Shown in pieces: positions 24,331 through 36,077 of a DNA stretch of 64,000 nucleotides. Numbering within the stretch: position 1 is the stretch's first letter; the number at the start of each line of letters is the position of its first letter. The notes under the pieces are model-generated. The model saw only the letters and a program-made list of their open reading frames with translations. It made no database searches and was not told where the DNA came from. The translations under genes were made by a program, and so were the position numbers. Location of the stretch: NCBI GenBank assembly GCA_029945375.1, contig CM057065.1, forward strand, positions 744,001 through 808,000. The letters are read 5' to 3'. Source of the stretch: Agaricus subrufescens (lineage: Eukaryota; Basidiomycota; Agaricomycetes; Agaricales; Agaricaceae).

Positions 24331-27231
24331 CTAAACAGTACTCCCAAGTGCTCTGCGCTCGTCCGGAGAAAGGTAAAGCCAGAACCGATATCTCCATTCC
24401 GACGCCTCATCTTCTGGATCATCAAACATGAACTCGATACAACAGTAATATGATGATGTGAACATAATTGTGACAGCCTGATCTGGCAACCGGGCAGCCT
24501 GGCTTTCAAATTGGTGTTTGAGCCTATCATAGCAAAAACGACAATCGAAATAACCAAAGGCAGTGGTCCAACTCTGTTGCTGGCCTTGTTCGTATTGGCC
24601 GGCTCGTGTATGCTACACAGCACAAATTCAATGGGCATTCGTAAATGTGAGTATTACTCTCACCTTGCAAGATGGTTCCCATACATCGAGAGTCGTTGCT
24701 GGATCAGAACGTTGGAACTGCATCTCAACATCGCAACTGCTGTCAAAATTGGAAAAATTAACTGCCTTTGCAGATGTTTGCTTGAGTATGCCATGCTTCA
24801 TGAAGTCATGGCGCCGAGGTTTATCCTATGTATAAGTTCAGATCTATAGACACAGCGGAAATTGATTATGAAGCACTCACAAATACTACGTCCCGCATTT
24901 GATTGAAAAGATCGCCGTCATAACGAATCGCAAACGCAATTGTCAAGAGTTTGATGTAGGACTCGCTCAGGAACACTGGATCTCCACGTTCTATCCCCGC
25001 TGCAACTTCTCCGATTGCCAGCTGATACAAGTTCAACCGCGTTTTAGAGTCGTCCCAAATAGACATCGTCCCATGAGCCGGCCAAGAAATTGAAATGTTG
25101 CCACGGGCACCAGTATGACGAGCTAACCTACCATAAACAAAATCATAATCACCACTATCAAGATCAATGCCATCGGGAGCTTCCTTTAACACTCTGAATG
25201 CACATTGAACCATGAGTTGTTGAGCTTCAAGTTTGATGTTGGGCGAAAACCCGGATCTGGATAGATGGTCGAAGAAGGATTTATGGAAAGATTTGGGCGA
25301 TTCTTTATGGGCTTCATGGCGCTGGGGAAAATACAACACAGAACGGAGGCGATTGAGAGCCGCATATGCTTCATCGGCCGTCATACCTAACCAATTGCAC
25401 AGAACGATGAAGTTTTCCCCGGACCTCAATGCTGAAGCCCAGTCTGACGACAGCAATAGTAAGATTTTCCGAGTGTTAGCCATGTTTTTTGGTGGAACAT
25501 TGGACAGGATGCGGGCATATAGCGCATCAAGTAGTGCCATCGGATGCTCTTCGCGCGAGAGCTCAGACATTGGAAGCTCATCAATTACATTCAAGACATC
25601 GGAGAGCTGCGACGCTGGGTCGCCAAAGTTCGAGTCACCAATATATCTGACGACAGTCTGCGCATAGGCGAATAGCCCACCCGCAGCATTCGCCAATTTC
25701 CATAAATGCTGCTCATCGGGCCAGCATGGTTCAAGTGAATCCGATTCCCTCCCAATCTCCTTTAACTCGTGGCGAAGGAACCGTTCAACATCAGCGCGAG
25801 CCTCGTTGGTGTCCACGGCGATTTCCTCCTTCTCATATGCTGGTGTGACCTCGGGTTTAGCGAAGAATGAAACGATGTGTGGTTCAGGGCGACTCGCAAT
25901 GAGCCACACAATTGGCGAAGAAGGATACGAGATGCAGAAACCAGAAATCAGGCGGAGGAGCTCGACCTGACTACGTGTCTCCTTGCACTCGTCGAGGCCG
26001 TCAACAATGATCAGCACGCGACCAGTACGGGTCATTTCGGGATTATATATGAATGGTTGAACGATAAATTTTTCGAATTGGACAGCCATCGACGACTGAA
26101 GAAGTGACGGGTCACAACTGATCTCGTCCTCGATGGCCCGACGATATGACTGCGATTTGGCGGCAAACTGGTAGGACAGTGTGATGATGGTTTTCCTCCC
26201 ATCATTGCGTCCGTTGATGGAAAGGAAGACTGAAGCGTGATAATCCACAATAAGCTTGGGAGACTCGGTGACGCTCTGCATGATAGCAGACTTCCCTACT
26301 CCGGCGGCGCCTACTACCCAGCGCATCTTTCTAGTTCCCTCGCAGTGACCAACAAAGTATATACATCGTTCGAGGATAGCCAAACGAGTTCCGGGGTGAC
26401 ATCTTGGGGGTGGGTCGCGAGCCGAAGAATCGGCCGCTGCGCCGAGGATTGTTTCCTTCAGAAGGTCTTTCATGACTGGCGAGTGGCAATGAGCAGTGGT
26501 AAGAAAATATGAATCTTGCTTACATTGGTTGGAAGTGTTAATGTTCGTGACTAACGGTGATGTTTTTTTTGGATCGGAAAACGAATCTGACAAGTAGAGG
26601 TGACTTACTGTTTTTGTGGTCAATAAAACTTGACCCCACAACAGAGAAGTCACGCGCGTTCTTGAATACCTCCAGGCTTTGATGCTGCGATGGCTGGAGA
26701 TCCTCGGCCGACGCTGGCTGTGAATGATTCAACACCATCATTTGTTAGGGAAATATTAAACAGACTCACGGTTTGTCGTTCAATAGCCAAAGATTGTTGC
26801 GGAGGCGTTTCGAGCGTTCGGGCCGAGTCCGTGCAATATAGAAGATGCGGGGGGCAAACAGGCGGCTGCACAACTGAACCTGGGGGACTGAGCTTGGGTA
26901 CAAGGGTTGAGCCAACGACGTTCATCGGTGTGACTGGTGGAGAAATGGGTGAGGATCGGATACCAGTGTCTTCCGGCGTTCTATCAACACCGAAGCGATC
27001 TGTGCTCAGGCTGCTAGAAGCAGGCATATAGTAAGCGGTGGTGGCAGTACACGCGTCCTGTTCCAGTGCACCCTGCCTAGAGAACGGGCGGGGGGGCGCG
27101 GCAGGAGTCGGGCTCAGATTTTGGGATCGGGGGTCGGCTGCATCATTGCGAGGACTTGCAGAGGTCGGATGTGAGCGCGATGAGCGGTGCGGACGTAGGA
27201 ATCGAGGGAGGTGGAAGCGGAAGTCAGGCAT
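24331..27231 (-). CDS. NLR-like NACHT protein, gene D
   Basis: Start at 27231 with MPDFRFHLPRFLRPHRSSRS. Exon 1 carries a long Ser/Pro/Thr linker and ends after LAIERQT. The following exon encodes SLEVFKNARDFSVVGSSFID. The NACHT exon has MKDLLKETILGAAADSS at 26473, Walker A GAAGVGKSAIMQ, Walker B VLIIVDGLDEC, WLIASRPE and FHKSFFDHL. The final exons encode HDFMKHGILKQTSAKAVN and a C-terminal domain with DCRFCYDRL and CCIEFMFDDPEDEASEWRYR, ending in RRALGSTV at 24331. All exons appear open. The NACHT region is nearly identical to gene B, implying a recent duplication or gene conversion, but the linker is much longer than in B. Confidence 0.85.
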
Positions 27232-27299
27232 CCAGGCGGGGCAGGTCGAGGGCAGAAGCAAAGCCCATTCGAGCTGTCCATCAACGTGTAGATCCAAGC

Positions 27300-27307
27300 T
27301 ATTTATA
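27300..27307 (-). promoter_or_regulatory. TATA box of gene D
   Basis: TATAAATA on the minus strand about 70 nt upstream of the ATG at 27231, in the same context as the gene B TATA box. Confidence 0.55.
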
Positions 27308-27733
27308 AGTGTCCCTGCCTAGCTCACTCCCCCGTCCAAAAGCCGATACCCCACTGGGCCGGAACAAACTGTCCCCATTCAGATGCGCCGTTCGCCGTAC
27401 TTTATAGAATTATTTGACGTGTCCGACGCCGGAAGAGCTCGCGGCTCCGGGATATTGATCTCATATAAACACTTTTGTAAATTGTAAACCGGCTCCACAG
27501 TAGCACCTTCGATTACAGGTCACTTGAGTCCCGAATCGAAACGCTCCCCTGAAGCTAGTTGCTAGACCGGTGATTCCACTGCATCATATTTGTTTTATCA
27601 AGTCAAACATTCTGTTGGCTCAGCCACGTTATATGCATTCGTGAATGTCGCGTCCTTTCGAGCATTAGCCCCTTAATCTGCAGCGATAACAGTCCAGTTC
27701 TGCTATTGATAGTGGCAAGGTCAAAGTAGTACA

Positions 27734-30700
27734 TCATACATGGATGCTATACTTTTTACGCTCCTCGAACGGGATTTCACACCAAAACCAGTACGTCCAC
27801 TCCGACACACCATCCTTGGGGTCAACAAATCGAAATTCCACACAACAATCGGGGGCTGCAGTGAACAGAATTGAGACGGCGTGATCCGGGAACTCAGTCT
27901 CCCAGTGATGCAACTGAAGCTCGAGCCGTTGAGAGCAACTGCAGTCTCGCCAGCGAAACTCTGTCTTCCAGTCCTGGTCGTCGCCTTCTTTCCATTTTCC
28001 TCCCCGTACATGCTACAAAACACTTTTTCAATGCATGATCGCAAACGCAAAACATATTTTTCACTCACATGGCACGTAACATCCCATGGATCAGAAAAGT
28101 TTGCCACAGTTGTAGCGTGATAGCGAAACTGCAATTTGATATCTATATATTTGGATAATTTGGAAATGTCAACAACTTTGAAAGGCGTTTCCTGGAGTGT
28201 GCCCTTCATCATGAATTCAGAACGCCTAGACTCATTCTCATAGGTGATATTGAAGAGCGAGGAAGCGTCTCCGAGACGAAACAGGGAGAAGGAACGATGG
28301 TCTACGACCTTTGTTAGACTTCAAACCAAGAAATAACTGTCTCAAGGATTTCGGAGAGAGATATAAGAGTTTTCGAGCAGAATAGATTTAGAGTTTCAAG
28401 AAGGGGTGATAATTCGATACCTTTCTACTGTACATGAGTTCATTATATAGACATTTATCTTGAGTTAATAAGGAAACTCAAATGATACAAAATTTAGGGG
28501 AAGAAAATAAATGAGAATAAGTTTGATAGTGAATCTACCCGTAAAATTTAATAAAAAAATTGTTTTTGAATTAGCTGTGACTGGAGAAATGAGAACTAAA
28601 CCAACAGGAATTATCGAGACAAAAGGAACGCTCACGAGGACACTACTGAAGGAGATTTTGAGTGCGAGAAATTAAATATTTGAAGTCATAGATTTTTGAA
28701 TTTAAAGTTATAACGGCCACTGAGATGGCATTTGATATGGAATGGTACAAGTCAGCAGTCTGAAGGGGCTATGAAACAAAAGGGATTTAAGTTTGAAATG
28801 GAGAAAATGACGAAGCAGTGTTGTGGCTGTTCCGAATATAGATTGATCCGAGATTTTGATGATATTGCCTATTTTCGGTGGTAGGCGTTATACCACCTTG
28901 ACAATATCAGCAAATAGACATTGATAAATGGATCAGGGACTCACAAATACAAAGTCACACACCGTAGAATATGGAAAGCTGGGATCATACTCCTTGAGGC
29001 TAGTCGTCACCAAGTGAATATACGGCTCGCTTATAAAAGCCGAGTCTCCATGCTCTATCCTAGCCACGACCTCTCCAATCGCCAGTTGATACATATGTAT
29101 CCTCGTTTCATTATTATCCCAGCGAACTCCTTCAGCAATCCAAGTGAGTGAAATGTTGTCGCCGGTGCCGGGACCAAATCGTACTGTGCCATCGCGGAAG
29201 CAAAAATTCACACCAGCGAAATGAACGCCATCGGGAGCTTCTTTCAAAACCCTGGATGCACATTGTGCCATGAGTTGTCGGCCCTCATATTCTGCATCTG
29301 GGGAAAACCCGGATCTAGTAAAGTCAAGTATATAATCAATGAATGACTTGTGGAAGGGTTCAAGCTCCTCCTTGTGAGCCTGGTCGGGCTGTGGGACACG
29401 CAAAACAGAATAGAGATGGTTGAGAGCGGCATAAGCTTCAGCGCGTGTGATACCCAACCAATTACAGAGTACAATGAAGCTATTGCAACCTGTACTGTAC
29501 ATCAGGGGTATATCCCAACCTGACGCCAGTGCGAGTAAGAACTTTCTTGTGTTGACCATGATCTTGGCGGGAACATTCGCCAAAATTCGGTTGTACAGTG
29601 CATCAAGTAGAGCCATCGGATGTTCTTCTCCTGATACATCACTCCTTAAATGTTTGTCAATCATTGCGAGCACCTCAGAGAGCTGTGAGACCGGGCTTCC
29701 GACGATCGAGTCACCAATATATCGAACGGCCGTAGACGCATATGCAAACAGTCCACCGGCAGCGTCAGCGAGTTTCCAGAAATCCCGTTCCTCAGGCCAC
29801 TGAGGGTCGAGTGAAACCGACGAATCTCTAATCTCCGCCAACTTGTCCCGAAGGAATCGTTCAACATCCGCACGGGCCTCATCAGACTCAACCAGAATTT
29901 CCTCCTTCTCATACACAGGAACGACATCGCGTCTGGCAAAAAATGCGGTGATGTGAAATTCGGGGCGGCTGGCGATCAGCCATACGACGGGTGAGGAGGG
30001 ATGGGCGAGGCAAAACTCGGAGATAAGACGAAGCAGCTCTTGCTGGATGCGTGCATCACGACATTCATCAAGACCATCAATAATGACCAATACTCGGCCG
30101 CCAGAACCCAGTATAGGGTTGTAGATGAAGGGTTCAACAATTAACTTGTTAAATTGTTTCGCCATCGACGATCGAAGGAGTGATGGATCGCGCGTGATCT
30201 CTTGTTCAATGACTTGCCGGTACTGCTCGGATTTGGCTGCAAACTGGTAGGAAAGGGTTGTGACGGCTTTTGTCCCATCGTTTCGCCCGTTGATCGAAAA
30301 GAAGACCGACGCATGATAGTTGACTGCAAGTTCAGGAGATTCGGCCACGTTTTGCATGATAGCTGATTTTCCAACTCCAGCTGCACCAACCACCCAACGG
30401 ATCTTTTGGGGACCGTCACAGCTCGAAACGAAGTCTAAACAACGCTCAAGAATGGCCAAGCGAGTTCCGGGATGGCATCGTGGCGGAGGATCACGATCGG
30501 AAGAATCGAATTCCGCTCCAGGTATGGTTTTGTCGAGGAGTTCTTTCATGACTGGCAGAGGTGGATCAATTTAGGCATGTAAAGGAATGTTGATACCTAC
30601 ATTGGTTTGAAGACGTATAGTTATACGCAACTAGTAAGGGAGCTATAGTCATGACTGTTTATAGATGAACAAGAAGAGAGAGGAAGCTCACTGTACCCCA

Positions 30701-31326
30701 CATTGCCATCAACGAAGTTCCCGCTCGCAGAAAATTTCTCAGCTTGGTTGAACATGCCTATACTCTGGCGCTGCGGCTGCGAAAAATCCAAGCTTAGTGA
30801 TTGCTACGGGTACGTTGGTTTCTTCATTCAAAGTCATACATTCATAAGAGAAACTCACGCTTGCAAGCTCAGAGGTCGGAGATTGTTGTGAATATGTCGT
30901 ATGTGTATATGTTGTAGGCTGTACCAGAGGCTGTGGTTCCCGCACGAAGTCTATAGGTCCGGCAGGACATGCGATAGGGGTAGGCCGTTGAGTGACGGAA
31001 CCGATAGCGGGTGAAGTTGTTGGTTGTGGTGCCTGCGGTGGTTGACCATCAATGAAGTTTTCTTGCGCTCTGTCGGAAACAAGGCACTCTGCAGAGTTCT
31101 GGGAGTGCATTGGATATCCAACAGCTGATGCGTTAGAAATATCAGAGACCAGTTCCAGCGCTGGCTCTGAGAAGGGACGGAAGGACAACGCTGAACAAGC
31201 GCTAGAGTCAGAGGGACAGATGACACTTGGATCATCATGCAGGCGTGGTGGAGACATGTTTGGTGAACGCGAGCGTGAACGGCGGAAACGCAGAAAGCGG
31301 GGAAGGCGGAGTGAGATATCTGGCAT
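27734..31326 (-). CDS. NLR-like NACHT protein, gene E, with an expanded intron
   Basis: Start MPDISLRLPRFLRFRRSRSR at 31326, then a long Ser/Pro linker and an exon with GMFNQAEKFSASGNFVDGNV. The NACHT exon (in-frame ATG 30549, exon end about 28945) contains Walker A GAAGVGKSAIMQ, Walker B VLVIIDGLDEC, WLIASRPE and FHKSFIDYILDF. The next intron, about 55 nt in gene A, is 708 nt here (28944-28237). The last two exons encode SEFMMKGTLQETPFKVVDIS and a C-terminal domain with C-x-C (DCSCSQRLE) and CCVEFRFVDPKDGVSEWTYW, ending with TGA at 27734. The exons are open, so the gene looks functional if the long intron is removed correctly. It pairs with pseudogene C as its nearest relative. Confidence 0.8.
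28237..28944 (-). other. expanded intron of gene E with probable insertion
   Basis: The equivalent intron in the paralogues is about 55 nt. About 650 bp of purine-rich, AT-rich sequence unrelated to the other introns is present here. Near its borders lie the 8-bp inverted pair tgatattg (28245-28252) and caatatca (28902-28909), and a small hairpin ggtggtaggcgttataccacc just inside. This could be a short nonautonomous element, but no target-site duplication was established. Confidence 0.5.
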
Positions 31327-31802
31327 TGAAAATCGTTATCAGGAGAGGAGAGGAAGGATTACCGCAATAGACATCAGAAAGACATCAGAAGGACACCAGA
31401 AAGACACATGACCGTGGCGGTTGATGGTCTCCACAGACTCGGTGCCATAGACGCCCATGGTCAGAAGAGGGCAAGAGGCTTCTTAACGACTACAAGTAGT
31501 AGGAAGGAGTCCTGCATCAAGCGCAATGTCAAACCACGGAACAAGTTTCCTACGCCGTTGTTCACTGGCTTTATTCAAATCCGTTTCACACCTCGAAGTC
31601 TGAGTTCTTCAATGGTGAGCAAAAACGATCTCAAGAATCAGGAATGGTGCTAGTCCAAACCTACCAGATTGTCCACTTATTCAATACAAAAGACCTGTCT
31701 ACCTCAATGAGGGACGATCCAACGAGAGGCACAACAGCATTATCAACCGGACTTTCATAACTCTCCAACCTCAGAACTCTGAACGACAGAAATCTGTAGT
31801 AT
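31327..31802. other. intergenic between gene E and the relic
   Basis: Upstream flank of gene E. Open frames on the plus strand are antisense to exon 1 or unsupported. Confidence 0.35.
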
Positions 31803-32230
31803 ACTACACGGTACTCCCAAGTGCCCTACGCTCCTCCCGCTAATGGAAAAGCCAAATCCAATAAGCCCATTCCGATACACTATCCTTCAGATCAACAAAC
31901 CAGACTTCATTGAACTATCCGGAGCTGACGAACAGAAGTGGCAGTGGTGCCATGTACGGCTTGTCCGGAGGTATAAAGCGTAGAAGATAAGCGCGACTGG
32001 ACAACACAGGGGGAGGAGTGAGATATGGGAAATGAGAGACCTGTATCGAAGCGGGGAATTGCCAGAGGTGCCTTCAGTGACCAGGAAGATGGGAGGTTAA
32101 GGCGCAAAAGATGATGGCTCTGGCAGCCAGACGGACACATAATAAGGAGCAGGGACTAAAGTAAAGCTCATCTGAGCTGCGCGGCCAACGACTGCACACA
32201 CAGGCGGGAACGTGCAGTTTATTTATAGAC
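31803..32230 (-). pseudogene. collapsed NLR relic: promoter and first-exon remnant fused to last exon
   Basis: At about 31990-31803 the minus strand reads a degraded last exon: PLPLLFVSSG, a stop, FNEVWFVDLKDSVSEWAYWI, a stop, then REERRALGSTV, which matches the gene D ending. At 32228-32221 the minus strand has TATAAATA, and the sequence between (GTTGGCC..CAGCTC..ATG.GCTTT) aligns with the leader of gene D. Only about 430 bp separate promoter and last exon, so the linker and NACHT portions are deleted. The relic belongs to the B/D subfamily. Confidence 0.65.
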
Positions 32231-32562
32231 AACGCCTCCGCCAGTCAATAATGATCAGCGCTCTCCCGACAGTATCTTTGGAACCAGGGGGGCGAACCGA
32301 GTACTCGACTGACGATGCAAAACAATACGGTAGTCTATTCGTGCAACCTATAGTTTGTCAAAAACTATTTTACGCTCTTCCCACGTGTTAAAATACTCCA
32401 TCACCGACGGTAACAAACAATTGTGATCTCTTTTTTCTTATGGTCTATTTTAAACTTTCTTATTCCACATATTGCCGTTTACCATTTCCCTCCTATCAAA
32501 GTACTGTACAGTTTTATTTCATGGCTTACTGAGCACTGATATTCCCTGAACCTTAAAACTTA

Positions 32563-32703
32563 CACCTCAGTGATAAGCAAGTCATCGTTATCGCTGAGGT
32601 GAGTAACGTACGAGTTTCTAGTATATCCCAGTACTCATGTCACATAGCTATTGTTCTTTAGGTATTTACTTATAGTGATAAACAAGTTATCGTTATCGCT
32701 GAG
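32563..32703. repeat. pair of 30-bp direct repeats, the first forming a hairpin
   Basis: A unit of the form agtgataarcaagtyatcg followed by ttatcgctgag occurs at 32569-32598 and 32674-32703. The first copy is extended into a 14-bp stem (cacctcagtgataa with ttatcgctgaggtg, one G-T mismatch). The second copy abuts the stop codon of gene F. Confidence 0.6.
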
Positions 32704-35652
32704 CTATTGTTCTTTACCGCGACACCAAAACCAGTAAGTCCACTCGGAAATACCATCCTCCGGATCCAAAATCCGCAATTCTACAACATATGCTCCCGTC
32801 GACGTAAACAAAGTTGGGACACTAAGATCCGGGGATCGGATAATGGAGCTCTCCAGATGGCGTTCAAACCGAGAAGCGCAAAAATCGCAAGAATTACACC
32901 ATTTGGCTTGGGACATGCCGGAGGGCACGTGGTCATTCCCATGGAAAGAAGTCACCCATTGCTGATCCATTCCTTCTTCCCATTCGCCTTGACGTTGATG
33001 CTGCACAACGCTATTTCAATGTATAATATCGTACACGAATAATTTACTTACATTACAAGATCGATGCCAAGGGTCTGACAACGCGTCGGTTGTAACAGGG
33101 CGATAGAATTGAAATTTGATGTCATAGGCAAGTATCTTTGAAGCATCAATCAAACTGAGAGGCATTCCCTTGATTATACCTTGTTTCATGTATACATCAC
33201 GGAGAGATTCAACTCCCTGAACGGCTTCAGTCATACAAAGGCACAGAGGGAGGGTTGATAGATTACTCACAAATACCAAATCACGCAATTGAAAGTACGG
33301 GAAAGTACCCTCATAACTCTGGAACCGAGTGGTTAAAAGCCGAATGGAGGATTCAGTCTGAACGATAGCATCCCGACGCTTCACTCCAGTTGTGACTTCT
33401 GTAACGGCCACTTTATACATTTGTAACCTCGTTTCGTCGTCACTCCAGTCACTTTTTGAATCAACCAACCATGTAAGCGAAATCTTGTCTGTGGTGCCGG
33501 GAACGCGCATGAGGGTTCCAAAGAAAAATAGTTCGTAGTCCATGTCACCAACGTCAACGCCATCAGGAGCCTCTACTAAGATCCTGAATGCACATTCATA
33601 TTTGAGCTGTCGACCTTCTATTTTGATATCGCGGGAAAACCCAGACCGCGTAAAGTCGGATACGTAGTCGATGAATGACTTGTGGAACGGCTGAAGCTCC
33701 TTTTGATGGGCTTGTTCGCGTTTGGGCACAGACAAAACAGAGCGGAGATGATTGAGTGCGGCGTAAGCCTCATCGATTGTCATCCCTAACCAGTTACAGA
33801 GCAAAACAAAATTCTGTCGACCTTTGGTGTACACACCCCAGTCTGATGCCAATGCGAGTAAGAGTTTGCGGGTGTTTATCATGATTTTCGGGGGAACATT
33901 CGAGAGTACTCGAGCGTATAATGCATCAAGCGAGGCCAGTGGGTGGTCTTCCCGTGCCACACCTTTCATCATATGGTTGTCAATGACATTGAGGACGTCG
34001 GAGAACTGCGAAGCTGGGCTACCGACAGCAGAATCACCGATGTACCTGATAGCTGTTTGCGCATATGCGAATAGCCCACCAGCAGCACTCGCGAGTTTCC
34101 ACAAATCCCGCTCCTCAGGCCACTCTGGATCTAGTGAATCTGAGGCCTCTTTGATCTCGGTGAGCTCATCGCGAAGGTAACGTTCAACATCTGCACGGGC
34201 CTCATCAGAATTCACCGGGATTTCCTCCTGCTCAAAAGCCGGTATCACTTTGTGACGGGAGAAGAATGAAGTGATGTGTGGCTCAGGCCGGCTAGCAATG
34301 AGCCATATGATAGGCGAAGAAGGATACTGAAGGCAGAATTCAGAGATAAGATGGAGGAGCTCTTGCTGTGTACCCAAGTTATTGCATTCATCAAGGCCAT
34401 CGATGATGATCAAGACGCGGCCGGCAGCGCTCAGCTGTGGGTGGTGGATGAAAGGTTCAACAATGAATTTATTGAACTGGACTGGCATCGACGACTGAAG
34501 GAGCGACGGGTCTTGGGTGATCTCGCGTTCAATGAGCTGACGATACGCCTTGGATTTGGCAGCAAATTGGTACGACATAGTAGTGATGGCCTTTGCTCCA
34601 TCATAACGCCCGTTGATAGAAAAGAAGACTGACGCGTGGCAGGTCACTGCGAGATTTGGAGATTCGGCAACGTTCTGCAAGATGGCCGACTTGCCCACTC
34701 CAGCAGCACCGACGACCCATCGCATCTTTTTGACGCCGTTGCAGGTGGCGATGAACTGCAGGCACCGATCGAGGATGGCCAAACGAGTGCCAGGATGACA
34801 TCGCGGTGGTGGATAACGAGAGGATGAATCGAATGCGGCTCCAGGTATCGTCTCTTTCAGGAGATCTTTCATGACTGAAAAAAAATGATTAATGGAAGTA
34901 ATAAAGCGTCAACCTTACGTACATTGGCTCGACGTAGCAATATTGACTAGAATGCGCACAATCAGAGTAGATTAGCTAAGCATGCGAAAGGAAGCTTACC
35001 GTTGCTTTCGATAAATGTTGGCGCAATCATGGTAAAATCGTGAGCGTGGTCCAATATTCTTTGACCTTGCTGTTGCGATTGAGTCGAAAATTGGCTCGAA
35101 CTTCCCTACGCAAGTTCAGCCTTTGTATTCCTAATTGAACTCGTAGACAAAACTCACAGTGAAGTTCTGAAAATCCAGAGATCGTTGGGAAGATGTTGCT
35201 AATGAGCGCGGCGAATTCACCAGCTGCATGGACTCCGGGATTATTTCGGAGCTCATGGGATTGAGAGGACACGAGAGCTGAGCCCGTGGTTGGGTTATTG
35301 AATCTTGCAGGTTGTGAACCTGTGATGGATTAAGACCGGCTATGTTGCTCGTTCTGGTTGGTGGCTGCGTTTGCGGCACCAGGCTGACCGTGCTCAGCGG
35401 TACACCGTCTCCAAGAAGTCCGGCGACATGTTGACGATCCCTCGAAGTCTGAGGAGCCAACGAACGAGAAGCGTTGGCAGCCGGGTTCACGTCTTGTTCT
35501 AGTACATAGATCCTGGATGAAGGGCGAGAGGATGAAGGAAGAGGAGCATTGAGAGTCGCTGTGTCGTCATGAGTGACCAGTGGAGATGGCTTTCCTGAGC
35601 GTGAACGGCCAAGACGAGGAAATCGAGGACAGTGGAACAAGAAAGCTGGCAT
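32704..35652 (-). CDS. NLR-like NACHT protein, gene F
   Basis: Start MPAFLFHCPRFPRLGRSRSG at 35652, a variant of the array's start motif. A Ser/Pro linker follows, then an exon with LDHAHDFTMIAPTFIES. The NACHT exon (in-frame ATG 34872) has Walker A GAAGVGKSAILQ, Walker B VLIIIDGLDEC, WLIASRPE and FHKSFIDYVSDF. After DLVF, the next intron is a multiple of three and lacks stops, so the frame remains open through it to about 33055. The last exon (33004-32704) carries DFCASRFERHLE (C-x2-C in CDFC) and VVELRILDPEDGISEWTYWF. The Cys pair before VEL in other copies is replaced here by YV. This gene and G form a third, more distant subfamily. Confidence 0.85.
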
Positions 35653-35989
35653 CAGAACGATGGGGGACAAAGGAGAAAAGAGAGTTACCTGGTGATGATC
35701 CCTGATATTTGCTTCATAGGAGGAACGTGTGTTCCTCACATAGGCAGCTCGCGATTGCAACGTGTCCGTTAAACTTGGGAAAGACGTTCGTATCAGGGTG
35801 AGCCATCTCTATTCTCGATGTTTATGGGCCATAAGCATGAAAAAGTGCAAATCTTCGATAGTATTCGCTACCTCAGAAATGCACAGTCAGGACCATAAGC
35901 CGACCGACGAATCCATGTAGACAGTATAAAGTTCGAGGGTTAGGGTGTGATCTATTTATAAACCTGCGGCATTCTCTCGGCCATCTCCC

Positions 35990-36077
35990 GGCCGCTCCGA
36001 GTGCAACATTCATACCTACGCAGGTGTGAACGGTGGAAATGTAGAAACCGAGGACGGTGAAATGAAAATGGAGGCAT
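35990..36077 (-). pseudogene. orphan NLR first exon upstream of gene F
   Basis: From the ATG at 36077 the minus strand reads MPPFSFHRPRFLHFHRSHLR and soon loses similarity. It matches the start motif of genes F and G but has no linker, NACHT or C-terminal exons of its own before the first exon of gene F at 35652. It is probably a remnant of a deleted array member, or less likely an unused alternative first exon. Confidence 0.55.

Noticed and set aside
31408..31653. 81-codon plus-strand frame upstream of gene E
   Set aside because: No similarity to other sequence in the window and no splice support; probably promoter-flank noise.
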